64,000 bases of DNA from Pseudomonadota bacterium (lineage in GTDB: Bacteria > Pseudomonadota > Gammaproteobacteria > Burkholderiales > Rhodocyclaceae): assembly GCA_018241725.1 (NCBI GenBank), contig JAFEDI010000108.1, positions 112,456 through 176,455 on the forward strand. The letters run 5' to 3'. The translations under genes were made by a program, and so were the position numbers. The notes under the pieces are model-generated. The model saw only the letters and a list, made by a program, of their open reading frames with translations. It ran no database searches and was not told where the DNA came from. Positions 27,061-36,214 of the stretch are shown here, piece after piece (positions within the stretch are counted from its first letter, which is position 1; each line of letters starts with the position of its first letter).

Positions 27061-28182
27061 TCAGCAGCACTCCGCGCCGGTTTCGGGGTGGATACTCTTG
27101 CCCTCGGGGTCGCCATACAGGCGCTGGATATCGTCAATGCTCGACAGACAGGCCAGGAAACTGCGCACCACGTCGGGATCGAAGTGTGTGCCGCTGCTGG
27201 CAACGATATGGCCGATGGCCTCTTCCTTGGACCAGGCCTGCTTGTAGGGGCGCTTCGATATCAGGGCGTCGTAGACGTCGCAGATTGCCGCAATGCGTCC
27301 CTCGAGCGGGATCTCGCTGCCGCGCAGGCCGATGGGATAACCCGATCCGTCCCACTTCTCATGGTGCGTGAGCGCAATCCGCCGCGCCATCCCGATCACC
27401 TCGGCAGGATGTTCCGGGATGATGTCGCCACCGATCTCCGGGTGCTGGCGCATCACGTCCATCTCGTCGGAGGTCAGCCGGCCCGGCTTCAGCAGGATGC
27501 TGTCGGGGACACCGATCTTGCCCACATCGTGCAGCGGGCTCGCCACGCGCAGCATCTCGGCCCAACGTTCATCCTTGCCATAAGACAGCGCAACGGCCTC
27601 GCACATCCGGCTCATGCGGACGATATGCTCGCCGGTTTCGTTGTCTCGGTATTCACCCGCGCGGGCGAGGCTCATGTTCAATTGGTGAGCCATCTCCTCC
27701 ACGTGGGAGAGCATGGTGTCGTAATAGACATAGGTGGCGAGCCCCATATCCATGAAGACCACATTGGTCACCGCGTTCATGTAACGCAGGCGCGTCTCGC
27801 GGCTGTCGGATATCGCGGCCTGAACGATACCGGTCAGCTCGCTGAGCACGATGGCGTAGGCACCCATGTAGAGCCGCAGGTCCACGCCAAGCTGATGGTG
27901 GGTGCGGCCGATGCGCCGGGCCGCAGATAGATAATCGTCGTCGAAATTACCGGCGAAGACATGCTTTAGCCAGTGATCCTTCTGGCTGCGCCGCGCCCTG
28001 ACGAGCGTATCCTCATTGCCGAAAGCCCGCGCCGACACACTGCTGGCTTTCAGCCTCGCATACAGCACATCCAGGATTTGATCGATATTGGCCTCGATGA
28101 GCGGGAGAAATTCCTTGAGGGTATCCAGCACATCCCCGTCGATCGACAGGAATTCGCACCACTGATCCAGCTTCATTTGCAT
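27061..28182 (-). CDS. Globin-coupled HD-GYP cyclic-di-GMP phosphodiesterase
   Basis: A 373-residue cytoplasmic protein. Residues 1-165 match the globin-coupled sensor (protoglobin) fold, with a candidate proximal His in RRIGRTHHQLGVDLR and helices such as MGAYAIVLSELTGIV. The C-terminal HD-GYP domain (about 178-350) has metal ligands in HDVGKIGVPD, HPEIGGDII, ALTHHEKWDGSGYP, and the GYP-loop region LRGSEIPLEGRIAAICDVYDAL. It should hydrolyse cyclic di-GMP under control of a haem-bound gas, most simply O2. A perfect FNR-type box lies 98 bases upstream. ATG 28182 is used; a second ATG follows at 28176. Confidence 0.88.
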   Translation of the reverse strand: MQMKLDQWCEFLSIDGDVLDTLKEFLPLIEANIDQILDVLYARLKASSVSARAFGNEDTLVRARRSQKDHWLKHVFAGNFDDDYLSAARRIGRTHHQLGVDLRLYMGAYAIVLSELTGIVQAAISDSRETRLRYMNAVTNVVFMDMGLATYVYYDTMLSHVEEMAHQLNMSLARAGEYRDNETGEHIVRMSRMCEAVALSYGKDERWAEMLRVASPLHDVGKIGVPDSILLKPGRLTSDEMDVMRQHPEIGGDIIPEHPAEVIGMARRIALTHHEKWDGSGYPIGLRGSEIPLEGRIAAICDVYDALISKRPYKQAWSKEEAIGHIVASSGTHFDPDVVRSFLACLSSIDDIQRLYGDPEGKSIHPETGAECC

Positions 28183-28251
28183 CGATTAAGCCCAAGCAGA
28201 CCCGCTTATCAAAAAAACGAAAAAATGAAAATTTTATATCGTCGGGGACAG

Positions 28252-28294
28252 ATTCTAATCGCCGTCAGAACACCGGTCGGTTGATAAAAATCAA
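28252..28294 (-). promoter_or_regulatory. FNR/ANR-type box with spaced -10 element
   Basis: TTGATAAAAATCAA (28281-28294) is a perfect match to TTGAT-N4-ATCAA. On the minus strand a TAGAAT hexamer follows at 28257-28252, which would place transcription start near 28245 and the box centre near -42, the class II activator position. The target is the globin-coupled HD-GYP gene starting at 28182. Confidence 0.65.
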
Positions 28295-28660
28295 ACGGCG
28301 AGGCCCCCAAATCCACTACCAAGCCCCATTCCGTTAAATAATTCTCGTTGTGCTTTTCTCCCCAGCAAAAATGCACAGCGAGAAGATCCGCGCCAGACAA
28401 TGCTCGCAAGCTCGTCATTATGACAAGAAAAACTGTCTGGCAACGCCCGGCATGCAGAAAGGCTCACCTATTGTGAATACGCTCCCCCAATAGTCATGGA
28501 TGCGGCCTCCCCAACAGCAAATCAGCAAGCACCGAAATGCACGAACCATGGCCCGCCCAGGTGGATCTCCATGCTAATCTCGCACCGGCAGAAGTGAGGT
28601 AAGCGCATGCTCGCGCCCCGACCGAAAACCACATCAAGGCGTGAGAGGCCAGGAAGTACC
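28295..28660. other. Intergenic region between HD-GYP and response regulator genes
   Basis: AT-richer DNA between divergent genes. Apart from the FNR-type box at its left edge I see no convincing promoter, RNA or small gene. The response regulator start at 28661 has AGGAAG as ribosome-binding site. Confidence 0.5.
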
Positions 28661-29788
28661 ATGGGTGAAAAGGTTCGTATTGCGATCGTCGATGACAATT
28701 CTCCGCAACGCTTCATTCTGAGCAAACTGCTGGGCAATGACTACGCGGTCGAGACCTTCGAAAACGGCGATGCCTTTCTCGCCAGCACTGACGCTTTTGC
28801 GGTCGTGCTGCTCGACATCGGCATGCCCGGCCTGGACGGCTACGATACCTGCAGGGCGTTGCGCAAACGGCACGGCAGCGACGCAACGACCGTCATCTTC
28901 GTATCCGCCCACGACACCGCGGACGACCGGATTGCAGCCTACGAGGCCGGCGGCGACGATTACATACTGAAGCCGGTTGCGGCCCATGAGTTGCGCCACA
29001 AGCTGCACAACATCGTCGCCGGCCGGGAAGCGATCCATGCCCTCGCCCGCCAATCGAGCACCGCAAAAGTCCTGTTCCAGAAAGCCTTCAGCAGGGTCGG
29101 AGATCTGAGCACCGTGGTGGACGCCCTGCGCAAGCTCGCAACACAGGGTAGCCATGAAGCCGTTGCCGAGTTGTTCATCCGTATTCTCGGGGCTTGGGAT
29201 CTGAACGGCGCAGTACGAGTGATCGGCCACGACGGCCCGCTGGATCGCACGACCGATGGCCCGCTGTCACCGCTGGCTGCCTCCGTACTCGCCACCCGGC
29301 GCGACTCGGAACACCTCTTTGAGTTCGGCAGCCGTGCGCTCGTCACCTACCCGCGCATCGCCATCCTGATTCATAACCTGCCGACCGACGAGCCTGAACG
29401 ACGATCAGGCCTGTGCGAACACCTATCTACACTGGCGGAATGCGCCGATCTGCGCCTTCATGACATCGAGGCCCTGAATGGTCAGCCCCTGGAGGCAAAC
29501 GATGGTCTCCCAAAACTGGCTGAATTCGGCCGGATATTCGCGCAGATCGCAGAGCAAAGTCGCGACAATCTGTCCCAAGGACAGCACCTGCTTGTCGAAC
29601 CACTGGAAAATCTCGAACGCGCGCTGGACGGCATGAGCCTGACGGACATCCAGCGAGCCTATCTGGACGATTTGTTCCGGGCCGCGCAGGATGATTTTCA
29701 TCGATATTTCGATCGGGCCACCGACATCGATCTGGAATTCCGGGAAGTCGTGGGGCGCCTGCTGAAGCAGGCAGCCAACAGGGGCTGA
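28661..29788 (+). CDS. Response regulator with uncharacterised C-terminal output domain (RR1)
   Basis: A 375-residue protein. The receiver domain (residues 5-125) has IVDDN, phospho-acceptor Asp52 in LLDIGMPGLDG, a Ser/Ala switch (VSAHD) and the Lys of DDYILKPV. Residues 140-375 have no HTH, GGDEF, EAL or HD motif. This part contains a GAF-like stretch (LFIRILGAWDLNGAVRVIG), a conserved-looking YPRIAILIHNLP, and C-terminal helices. The same layout and motifs occur in RR2 (34987-36171), so the two are paralogues flanking the hybrid kinase. The output is unknown; absence of a DNA-binding motif suggests protein-protein signalling. Confidence 0.88.
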   Translation: MGEKVRIAIVDDNSPQRFILSKLLGNDYAVETFENGDAFLASTDAFAVVLLDIGMPGLDGYDTCRALRKRHGSDATTVIFVSAHDTADDRIAAYEAGGDDYILKPVAAHELRHKLHNIVAGREAIHALARQSSTAKVLFQKAFSRVGDLSTVVDALRKLATQGSHEAVAELFIRILGAWDLNGAVRVIGHDGPLDRTTDGPLSPLAASVLATRRDSEHLFEFGSRALVTYPRIAILIHNLPTDEPERRSGLCEHLSTLAECADLRLHDIEALNGQPLEANDGLPKLAEFGRIFAQIAEQSRDNLSQGQHLLVEPLENLERALDGMSLTDIQRAYLDDLFRAAQDDFHRYFDRATDIDLEFREVVGRLLKQAANRG

Positions 29789-30122
29789 CCGGCACCTCGA
29801 AGGCCGAAAATCGCAGCAGGCGTGGCGTCGCACTCCTGACCGCAGCCGCCAAAATATAGAAAGAACATCCTCCCGTGACACCCGGCAGGAAAAACCATTT
29901 TCTGGAGGTGGGTATATTCATCATGCTCCGGGCGAGCAGGGACAAGCCGGGCTCTCTTGCGCATTGCCAGTAAGGCCTATCCCGAATTGTGTCCCATTGC
30001 ACTACCTCCCAGCATTCACCGGGAATACTATTGGCAGAAAGAAAAGCCGGTCGATTTTTCTCGGATGAATCCAGGAGCCCAGAATCAGTTCCATTTATTT
30101 CATTTCGAAAGCCCCGGAGGGC
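29789..30122. other. Intergenic region upstream of the large hybrid kinase
   Basis: A 334-base stretch. Two tiny ATG frames with upstream purine-rich sequence occur (starting 29923 and 30065, 16 and 21 codons), the second ending at 30130 just inside the kinase frame. These could be leader peptides but nothing else supports them. No clear promoter is recognised; the only GG-N10-GC match lacks the sigma-54 -24 sequence. Confidence 0.45.
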
Positions 30123-33100
30123 ATTGGTGAAATAGACAGGCGCTATCTTCTCATCCAGTTCCTGTCCATTTTTCTGCCGGTAGCGCTGATCGTCATCGGG
30201 GGCGCCTGGCTGTTGGGACGCTCTTCGGAGCAGGCCGCGGTCACGCCGATCCTTGCCCACGAACAAGAGCATGTATCAGCCGCTCGCCATCGCCTGGAGG
30301 ACGACCTCGCCATTCCCCTGGACCACATCCGCAGTCTGGTGACGGAGACCTCGGTCCGCAATGCCTACCTGTCCCCGTCCAGAGAGACACTCGCAGCAAT
30401 GCAGGAAGCTTTCATCACGCTGCTGTCGCGCAACCCGGGCTACAGCTCCGTTCGCTGGATTGACCAGGACGGCCAGGAGCGGGTTCGCGTCGACTGGAAC
30501 GGCGTCGGCGGAAGACCCCTGCCGCGAACCCAGCTCCAGAACAAGCGCGACCGCTACTTCTTCAAGGACATCATGGGGATACGGGACAACCTGGTCTACA
30601 TCTCCCCCCTCGACCTGTTGATGGAAGGCGCTCACATCGTCGAGCCCTACACACCGACGCTCAGGGTCGGACAGCGCGTATTCGACGAGCACGGCAAGGT
30701 CCGTGGCTTCCTGCTGATCAATCTTGCCGCACGTAACAACATTGAGACGTTCATCAAGAGCGCAGCACCGCTCGCCTCCCGCTTGCAGTTGCTCAATAAG
30801 GACGGCTATTGGCTGCGAAGCACCGACCCGACGGAGGAATGGGGCTTCATGCTGAAGCACTCCAACACCTTCGGCACTCGCTATCCCGAAGCCTGGCAGG
30901 CCATCACCGCGGCAGACAAAGGGCAGCAACGCATCGCGGACGATATCTGGACGTGGTCCACCATAGAATTGTCGAAAAGCTACAAGGGCCGCGTCGAAAC
31001 CCGCAATATCTGGACAGTGATCAGCCGCCTGCCGGATGAGAGCCTCGCTCAGGTGCGCTGGAACGTCTGGTCGCAAATCTCGGTTGGCACCCTCCTCCTT
31101 CTGACCCTGTTTGCAGCCGGATGTCGCAGACTGGTCATCTCGAACACCCAGCGTAACGCACTTCACTACGCCGAGCAGATCGCCCGTGAGGAAGCCCGGG
31201 CCACCCAACTGCTCTACCAGGCTCAGCAGAACTTCCAGGTCGTCTTCGAAGCCAACTCCAACGGCCTCGCGGTGGTGGACGCGAACGGCAGGATCGTCAT
31301 GGCCAACCGGGAGTTGAGCCGGATATTCGGCTATGCCCATGAGGAATTGACCGGACACCCTCTCAGTCTCCTGATACCGGATGAAAGCCGCGACGTGCAT
31401 GCATCCTTTCTTGCCGCCTATTTTCGCCACCCGTTCAACCGCAAGATGGGCAAGGGCGATGCCCTTTACGGCAAGCGCAAGAATGCCAGCCTGTTTCCCA
31501 TTGAAGTCGGTCTGAGTCACTTTCGCGATAACAATCAGGATTTCGCGCTGGCCAATGTGGCCGACTTCACTGAACGCAACCGCGCGGAGGAACTCGAGAA
31601 ATTCCGCGGCAGCGCACTACAGCTCATTGTCGAGGGGGCACCGCTGGAGCAGATCCTCAATGCCACGGTGCTCGGCATCGAGAAGATCGATCCGACCGCC
31701 CTGTGCAGCATCCTGCTGATCGGCCCGAGCGGCGGACAGCTGCTGCACGCTGCCGTATCCAATCTGCCCACGTTCTACATCAAGACCATTGACGGCATGC
31801 CCATCGCCCCCGGTGAAGGCGCCTGCGGCACAGCTGCCCATTCAGGCCAGCGGGTGGTCGTCGAAGATATCCAGACCCACCCGTTCTGGGGCAAATACCG
31901 GGCCGTTGCCGCCCAGGCCGGGCTCGCCTCATGCTGGTCGGAACCCATCAAGGATTCAAACCATCAGGTGCTTGGTACGCTGGCCATTTACCACCGTACC
32001 CAGTCCCTACCGACCGATAACGACATCAAGCTCATCAGCCACGTCGCTACACTGGTTTCCCTGGCGATCGAACGTAAATACGCCGAACTGACGTTGGCCA
32101 ACTACCGGGACCACCTGGAGAATCTGGTCGAAGAGCGCTCCCGCACCATCAAGAAGCTCAACCAGCAGCTCGAAAGACGGGTTGAGGAAGCCGAGGACGC
32201 CAATCGGGCGAAAAGCACCTTCCTCGCCAATATGTCCCACGAGATACGCACCCCGCTGAACGTGATCATCGGCTTCTCCCAACTGCTCAAGAAGCCCATG
32301 GCGGGAACCACACACGCAGTCCGGCTCGACGAGATCATCTCTGCGGGACATCACCTGCTGGCAATCATCAACGACATCCTGGACCTGTCCAAGATCGACG
32401 CGGAACAGATACGCCTTCAGAGCCTACCGTTCCGCATCCCGACGGTCATTGATCACGCCCACAGCATGCTCACCATGCTGGCGGAAGAAAAGGGCCTCAA
32501 GCTGTGCCAGGAAGTCGACGATCGCCTGAACGACACAGTCGTCATCGGCGACGCCATGCGGCTCGGACAGATCCTCATCAACTTCATAAACAACGCCGTC
32601 AAATTCAGCGACCGGGGAAGTATTGTCATTCGCACCCGGCTTGGGGCGCTTCACGATGACATGGTTGAAGTAAGTTTCGAGGTAGAGGACGAGGGTATCG
32701 GCATTTCCGACGAACAGCAGACACGCCTCTTCCAGGCCTTCAGCCAGGCGGACGCATCCACATCACGCAAGTACGGCGGAACCGGGCTGGGACTGGTCAT
32801 CTCGCGCAAGCTCGCGATGCAGATGGGAGGCGACGCGGGCGTGCGCAGCCAGCCCGGCGTGGGCAGCACATTCTGGTTTACGGTCCGGCTATCCCTCGGA
32901 GCCCCGGACATGTTGCTCCAGAGCCCCGGACCGGAGGCGAACGATGCGCCAATACGCACCAATGCACGGGTTCTCCTCGTGGAAGACAACGAACTCAACC
33001 AGGATGTGGCCCAGGAAATCCTCGCCGAGTCCGGACTCACTGCTGACATCGCCAACCATGGCGCGGAAGCGGTTGAAATGGTCCGGCTCAAAGCCTACGA

Positions 33101-33986
33101 CCTCATCCTGATGGACATGCAGATGCCCGTCATGGACGGACTGGAGGCCACCCGGCGTATTCGGGCACTGCCGGGTTACGAGACCATCCCGATCATCGCG
33201 ATGACGGCCAACGCCTTCGAAGAAGACCGCAATCGCTGCAAGGACGCTGGCATGAGCGACTTCGTCTCCAAGCCCGTCGAACCTCCCTTACTTCACCGAA
33301 CCCTGCTCCACTGGCTGGGCACCGACACCACCATGTCCTCTTCTCCAGACTCCCCTTGCGCAGTAACACCCGCTGCCCCGCCCGCTGCTACCGACGAACC
33401 GTCGGCTACCCAGGGACTGGCCGTCATTGCCGTCGAGCGTGGCGCCTTGATGTGGGGAAGCACGGAAAAACACCACCGCTTCCTGCAGAAATTCGTCGAC
33501 CAGTTCGGCGACTTTGCAACGCGCCTGGACGCGGCGGCAAGCGACACCGACCGGGCCGCGCTCGTACACAAGCTCCGGGGGGCAGCCGCCAACATCGGCC
33601 TGGAATGGCTGGCGGATACGGCCCGCACCCTCGAACTGCAGCTCAAGCAGGGGCAGGATTGCGGCGCGACCCTCGAAGCGTTCAGGGAGGCACTGTCCGC
33701 GACCCTGGCGCGCATCGCCGCCACACGGGCCAGTGACGAGGCCGAGCCGAGTCCTCCACAGTCGACGCCCGCCGTCCTGCAACCCCTCTTCGAACAAATA
33801 CGCGTGGCGCTGCAGAAGGACACGCCGGACGATGTGGAACCCCTCCTCGCGCAACTCAAGTCTCAAGTCCCCGAGGAGCCATTGAAAGCACTGACCGACG
33901 CTGTGTCCCGCTACGACTTCCGCGGCGCCGAACGAGCACTTTCCGCACTGGCCCAGGCTTGTGGCCTAATCGACGGAGGCCGGTAA
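30123..33986 (+). CDS. Large hybrid sensor histidine kinase (Cache-PAS-GAF-HK-REC-Hpt)
   Basis: About 1287 residues if an ATT at 30123 is the start. TM1 ([20 protein letters not shown]) is encoded upstream of the first standard start codon, TTG 30213, so the start is unusual. A periplasmic Cache-type sensor covers about residues 35-310 and TM2 about 320-340. PAS (about 375-490) and GAF (about 505-650) domains follow, then HisKA with His706 ([16 protein letters not shown]). HATPase_c has [13 protein letters not shown] has Asp998 ([11 protein letters not shown]), and a C-terminal Hpt has His1149 ([13 protein letters not shown]). A full His-Asp-His relay is thus in one chain. It is translationally coupled to the REC-HD-GYP gene (TAATG overlap), its likely phosphotransfer target. 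Confidence 0.88.
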   Translation: MGEIDRRYLLIQFLSIFLPVALIVIGGAWLLGRSSEQAAVTPILAHEQEHVSAARHRLEDDLAIPLDHIRSLVTETSVRNAYLSPSRETLAAMQEAFITLLSRNPGYSSVRWIDQDGQERVRVDWNGVGGRPLPRTQLQNKRDRYFFKDIMGIRDNLVYISPLDLLMEGAHIVEPYTPTLRVGQRVFDEHGKVRGFLLINLAARNNIETFIKSAAPLASRLQLLNKDGYWLRSTDPTEEWGFMLKHSNTFGTRYPEAWQAITAADKGQQRIADDIWTWSTIELSKSYKGRVETRNIWTVISRLPDESLAQVRWNVWSQISVGTLLLLTLFAAGCRRLVISNTQRNALHYAEQIAREEARATQLLYQAQQNFQVVFEANSNGLAVVDANGRIVMANRELSRIFGYAHEELTGHPLSLLIPDESRDVHASFLAAYFRHPFNRKMGKGDALYGKRKNASLFPIEVGLSHFRDNNQDFALANVADFTERNRAEELEKFRGSALQLIVEGAPLEQILNATVLGIEKIDPTALCSILLIGPSGGQLLHAAVSNLPTFYIKTIDGMPIAPGEGACGTAAHSGQRVVVEDIQTHPFWGKYRAVAAQAGLASCWSEPIKDSNHQVLGTLAIYHRTQSLPTDNDIKLISHVATLVSLAIERKYAELTLANYRDHLENLVEERSRTIKKLNQQLERRVEEAEDANRAKSTFLANMSHEIRTPLNVIIGFSQLLKKPMAGTTHAVRLDEIISAGHHLLAIINDILDLSKIDAEQIRLQSLPFRIPTVIDHAHSMLTMLAEEKGLKLCQEVDDRLNDTVVIGDAMRLGQILINFINNAVKFSDRGSIVIRTRLGALHDDMVEVSFEVEDEGIGISDEQQTRLFQAFSQADASTSRKYGGTGLGLVISRKLAMQMGGDAGVRSQPGVGSTFWFTVRLSLGAPDMLLQSPGPEANDAPIRTNARVLLVEDNELNQDVAQEILAESGLTADIANHGAEAVEMVRLKAYDLILMDMQMPVMDGLEATRRIRALPGYETIPIIAMTANAFEEDRNRCKDAGMSDFVSKPVEPPLLHRTLLHWLGTDTTMSSSPDSPCAVTPAAPPAATDEPSATQGLAVIAVERGALMWGSTEKHHRFLQKFVDQFGDFATRLDAAASDTDRAALVHKLRGAAANIGLEWLADTARTLELQLKQGQDCGATLEAFREALSATLARIAATRASDEAEPSPPQSTPAVLQPLFEQIRVALQKDTPDDVEPLLAQLKSQVPEEPLKALTDAVSRYDFRGAERALSALAQACGLIDGGR

Positions 33987-34990
33987 TGGCAGTCGGCCCG
34001 ATCCTCGTCGTCGACGACGAACCCCTGAACCTGGACGCCATTCGCGAGGCCCTCAAGGCCAGCTATCGGCTGGTGTTCGCCACCAGCGGCAGCGACGCGC
34101 TTATCGCCGCCCGCCGGCACACGCCGTCCCTGATCCTGCTCGACATCCAGATGCCTGGCATGGACGGCTACGAGGTCTGCCAACAACTGAAGGCAGATCC
34201 TCAGACCGCGGCCATCCCGATCGTCTTCGTGACCAGCCTGTCGGAAACCCCGGACGAAACCTACGGCTTCCAGGTCGGCGCGGTGGACTACCTCACCAAG
34301 CCCATCCACCCGGCGATCGTCCAGGCCCGTGTCGCGAACCAGCTCAACCTGGTGCGAGCCTCCGAACTCGAACAGAGCCACCGGGACGCCATCAGCATGC
34401 TCGGCGAAGCCGGGCACTTCAACGATACCGACACCGGCCTGCACATCTGGCGGATGGCGGCCTACGCCCGCGCCATCGCTGCGGCCGCGGGCTGGAGCGA
34501 TGAGGCCTGCGCGCTGCTGGAACTCGCCGCCCCGATGCACGACACCGGCAAGATCGGCATCCCCGGAACTGTGCTGCGCAAACCCGGCAAACTCGATGCG
34601 GAGGAATGGGTCGTCATGCGCACCCACACCACCATCGGTCACGAGATCCTCAGCAAGAGCAAGGCGCCGGTTTTTCAACTGGCGGCCGAGCTCGCCCTGC
34701 GCCACCACGAGAAATGGGACGGCAGCGGCTACCCGGACGGTCTCGCCGGCAGCGCCATTCCCGAATCGGCGCGGATCGTGGCGCTGGCGGACGTTTTCGA
34801 TGCGCTGACGATGAAACGGCCATACAAGGATGCCTGGCCCGTGGAGCGCGTGATAAGGTTCGTCGAAGAAAACTCGGGAACCCATTTCGAGCCACGCCTG
34901 ATAGAGATATTTATCGCAATCCTCCCGCAGCTTCTGCAAATCAAGGAGACCTGGGACGCACGGGAGAACGCTACGGAAACGCAAACATGA
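33986..34990 (+). CDS. Response regulator with HD-GYP phosphodiesterase domain (RpfG-like)
   Basis: A 334-residue protein. The receiver (residues 4-125) has VVDDE, Asp53 in LLDIQMPGMDG and Lys in DYLTKPI. The HD-GYP domain (about 150-320) has complete motifs: HDTGKIGIPG, HTTIGHEIL, LRHHEKWDGSGYPDGL and ADVFDALTMKRPYK. It should degrade cyclic di-GMP when phosphorylated. Its ATG overlaps the kinase stop (TAATG) and its stop overlaps the next start (ATGA), so kinase, phosphodiesterase and RR2 are made from one transcript in coupled fashion. Confidence 0.93.
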   Translation: MAVGPILVVDDEPLNLDAIREALKASYRLVFATSGSDALIAARRHTPSLILLDIQMPGMDGYEVCQQLKADPQTAAIPIVFVTSLSETPDETYGFQVGAVDYLTKPIHPAIVQARVANQLNLVRASELEQSHRDAISMLGEAGHFNDTDTGLHIWRMAAYARAIAAAAGWSDEACALLELAAPMHDTGKIGIPGTVLRKPGKLDAEEWVVMRTHTTIGHEILSKSKAPVFQLAAELALRHHEKWDGSGYPDGLAGSAIPESARIVALADVFDALTMKRPYKDAWPVERVIRFVEENSGTHFEPRLIEIFIAILPQLLQIKETWDARENATETQT

Positions 34991-36171
34991 GTGAGGATCT
35001 GTTCGACACCGACAGTACACCCCGGGCGCGGGTGATGATCGTCGACGACGACGACATTTCCGCCAGCCTGCTCGAGAGCCTGCTGGAGGACGAATTCGAG
35101 ACCTGTACCCTGTCATCAGGTGAAGCCTGCCTCGACCATGTGATCCGCTTCGGCCCCGATGTGGTGTTACTGGATATCCAGATGGACGGCATCGACGGCT
35201 ACGAGACCTGCCGGCGCCTGCATGCGCTGGAAGAATGGTCCTCCGCCACCGAACAGCCGGTGGTCATCTTCTTCTCAGGCCACGACACCCTGGAGGAACG
35301 TCTCAAAGCCTATGAATCGGGTGGCGACGACTTCATCGCCAAGCCGCCGGCGCCGGAGGAGGTATTGCGCAAGGTCCGCGCACTGGTCACGCTGGTGGCC
35401 GAGCGCAAGCGCGTGCAGTCCGAAAAGGATTCCATGCAGAAGATGGCCATGTCCTTTCTCACCAATCTGGGTGAGAGCGGCGTGGCGCTGCAGTTCCTGC
35501 GCAGCGGCCTGGCCTGCACGGATATGGCCGACCTGGCGCGCCTGACGATTGCCGCCCTGCGCGACTACGACCTGGATGCCAACGTGCAACTCGGCGCCCC
35601 TGGCCGGGCCGAGACTTTCGTCCCGTCAGGGACCGCGACACCGCTGGAGGAATCGGTGTTCGAGCAGGTTCGCAAGATGGAACGCATCTTCCAGTTCCGC
35701 CGCAAGATCGTCATCAACTACCCGTACGTCTCCATCCTCGTCAATAACTTCCCGATTGAGGACGAAGAGCGCTGCGGGCGCCTGCGCGACCATCTGGCGA
35801 TCATCGCCGAAGGCTGCGAGGCGAGCATGCTGGCACTTCTGCGCGATACCGAGATACGAACCCGGACGGCCCTGCTGCAGGACACGGCCGCCGGCGTGGA
35901 GCACGCCATCGTCACCCTGCGCGAGCAGTACCGGGCCTTGCAGGCGGAAACCCGCCTGAGCCTGCATGACCTCAACCAGTTCTTCGCCAAGGAACTGATG
36001 TACCTCGGCCTGTCGGACGTCCAGGAAGAGCAGATGCTGGCCATTCTGTCCCGTGGGATCGAGCAGACGATGACGGCCTTCGACAAGGGACTGGATTTCG
36101 ACTCCCAGTTGGGCAGCCTGCTGGCCAACATCCGCGGGGGCGATTCCGCCTCGGACCCGTCCCGCCTTTGA
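34987..36171 (+). CDS. Response regulator with uncharacterised C-terminal output domain (RR2)
   Basis: A 394-residue paralogue of RR1 (28661-29788). The receiver has IVDDDD, Asp63 in LLDIQMDGIDG, FFSGHD and DDFIAKPP. The C-terminal part, about residues 150-394, has LARLTIAALRDYDLDANVQL, NYPYVSILVNNFP and DHLAIIAEGCEASML, matching RR1 at the same relative places. It ends in helices that may form a coiled coil (ETRLSLHDLNQFFAKELM). No enzymatic or DNA-binding motif is seen. Its start overlaps the REC-HD-GYP stop by four bases. It is the last gene before a strong hairpin at 36177. Confidence 0.88.
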   Translation: MSEDLFDTDSTPRARVMIVDDDDISASLLESLLEDEFETCTLSSGEACLDHVIRFGPDVVLLDIQMDGIDGYETCRRLHALEEWSSATEQPVVIFFSGHDTLEERLKAYESGGDDFIAKPPAPEEVLRKVRALVTLVAERKRVQSEKDSMQKMAMSFLTNLGESGVALQFLRSGLACTDMADLARLTIAALRDYDLDANVQLGAPGRAETFVPSGTATPLEESVFEQVRKMERIFQFRRKIVINYPYVSILVNNFPIEDEERCGRLRDHLAIIAEGCEASMLALLRDTEIRTRTALLQDTAAGVEHAIVTLREQYRALQAETRLSLHDLNQFFAKELMYLGLSDVQEEQMLAILSRGIEQTMTAFDKGLDFDSQLGSLLANIRGGDSASDPSRL

Positions 36172-36176
36172 AACTG

Positions 36177-36205
36177 AGCCCTGCGGACGATCCGTCCGCA
36201 GGGCT
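36177..36205. terminator. Bidirectional hairpin terminator
   Basis: AGCCCTGCGGAC (36177-36188) pairs perfectly with GTCCGCAGGGCT (36194-36205) around a 5-base loop. It lies between the 3' ends of RR2 and the convergent porin gene, ten bases from the porin stop. T tracts are short. Confidence 0.65.
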
Positions 36206-36214
36206 TGGCCCGCC

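Noticed and set aside
29945-29965. GG-N10-GC match upstream of the large hybrid kinase
   Set aside because: The -24 part (CCGGGCT) is far from TGGCAC, so it is likely a chance match.
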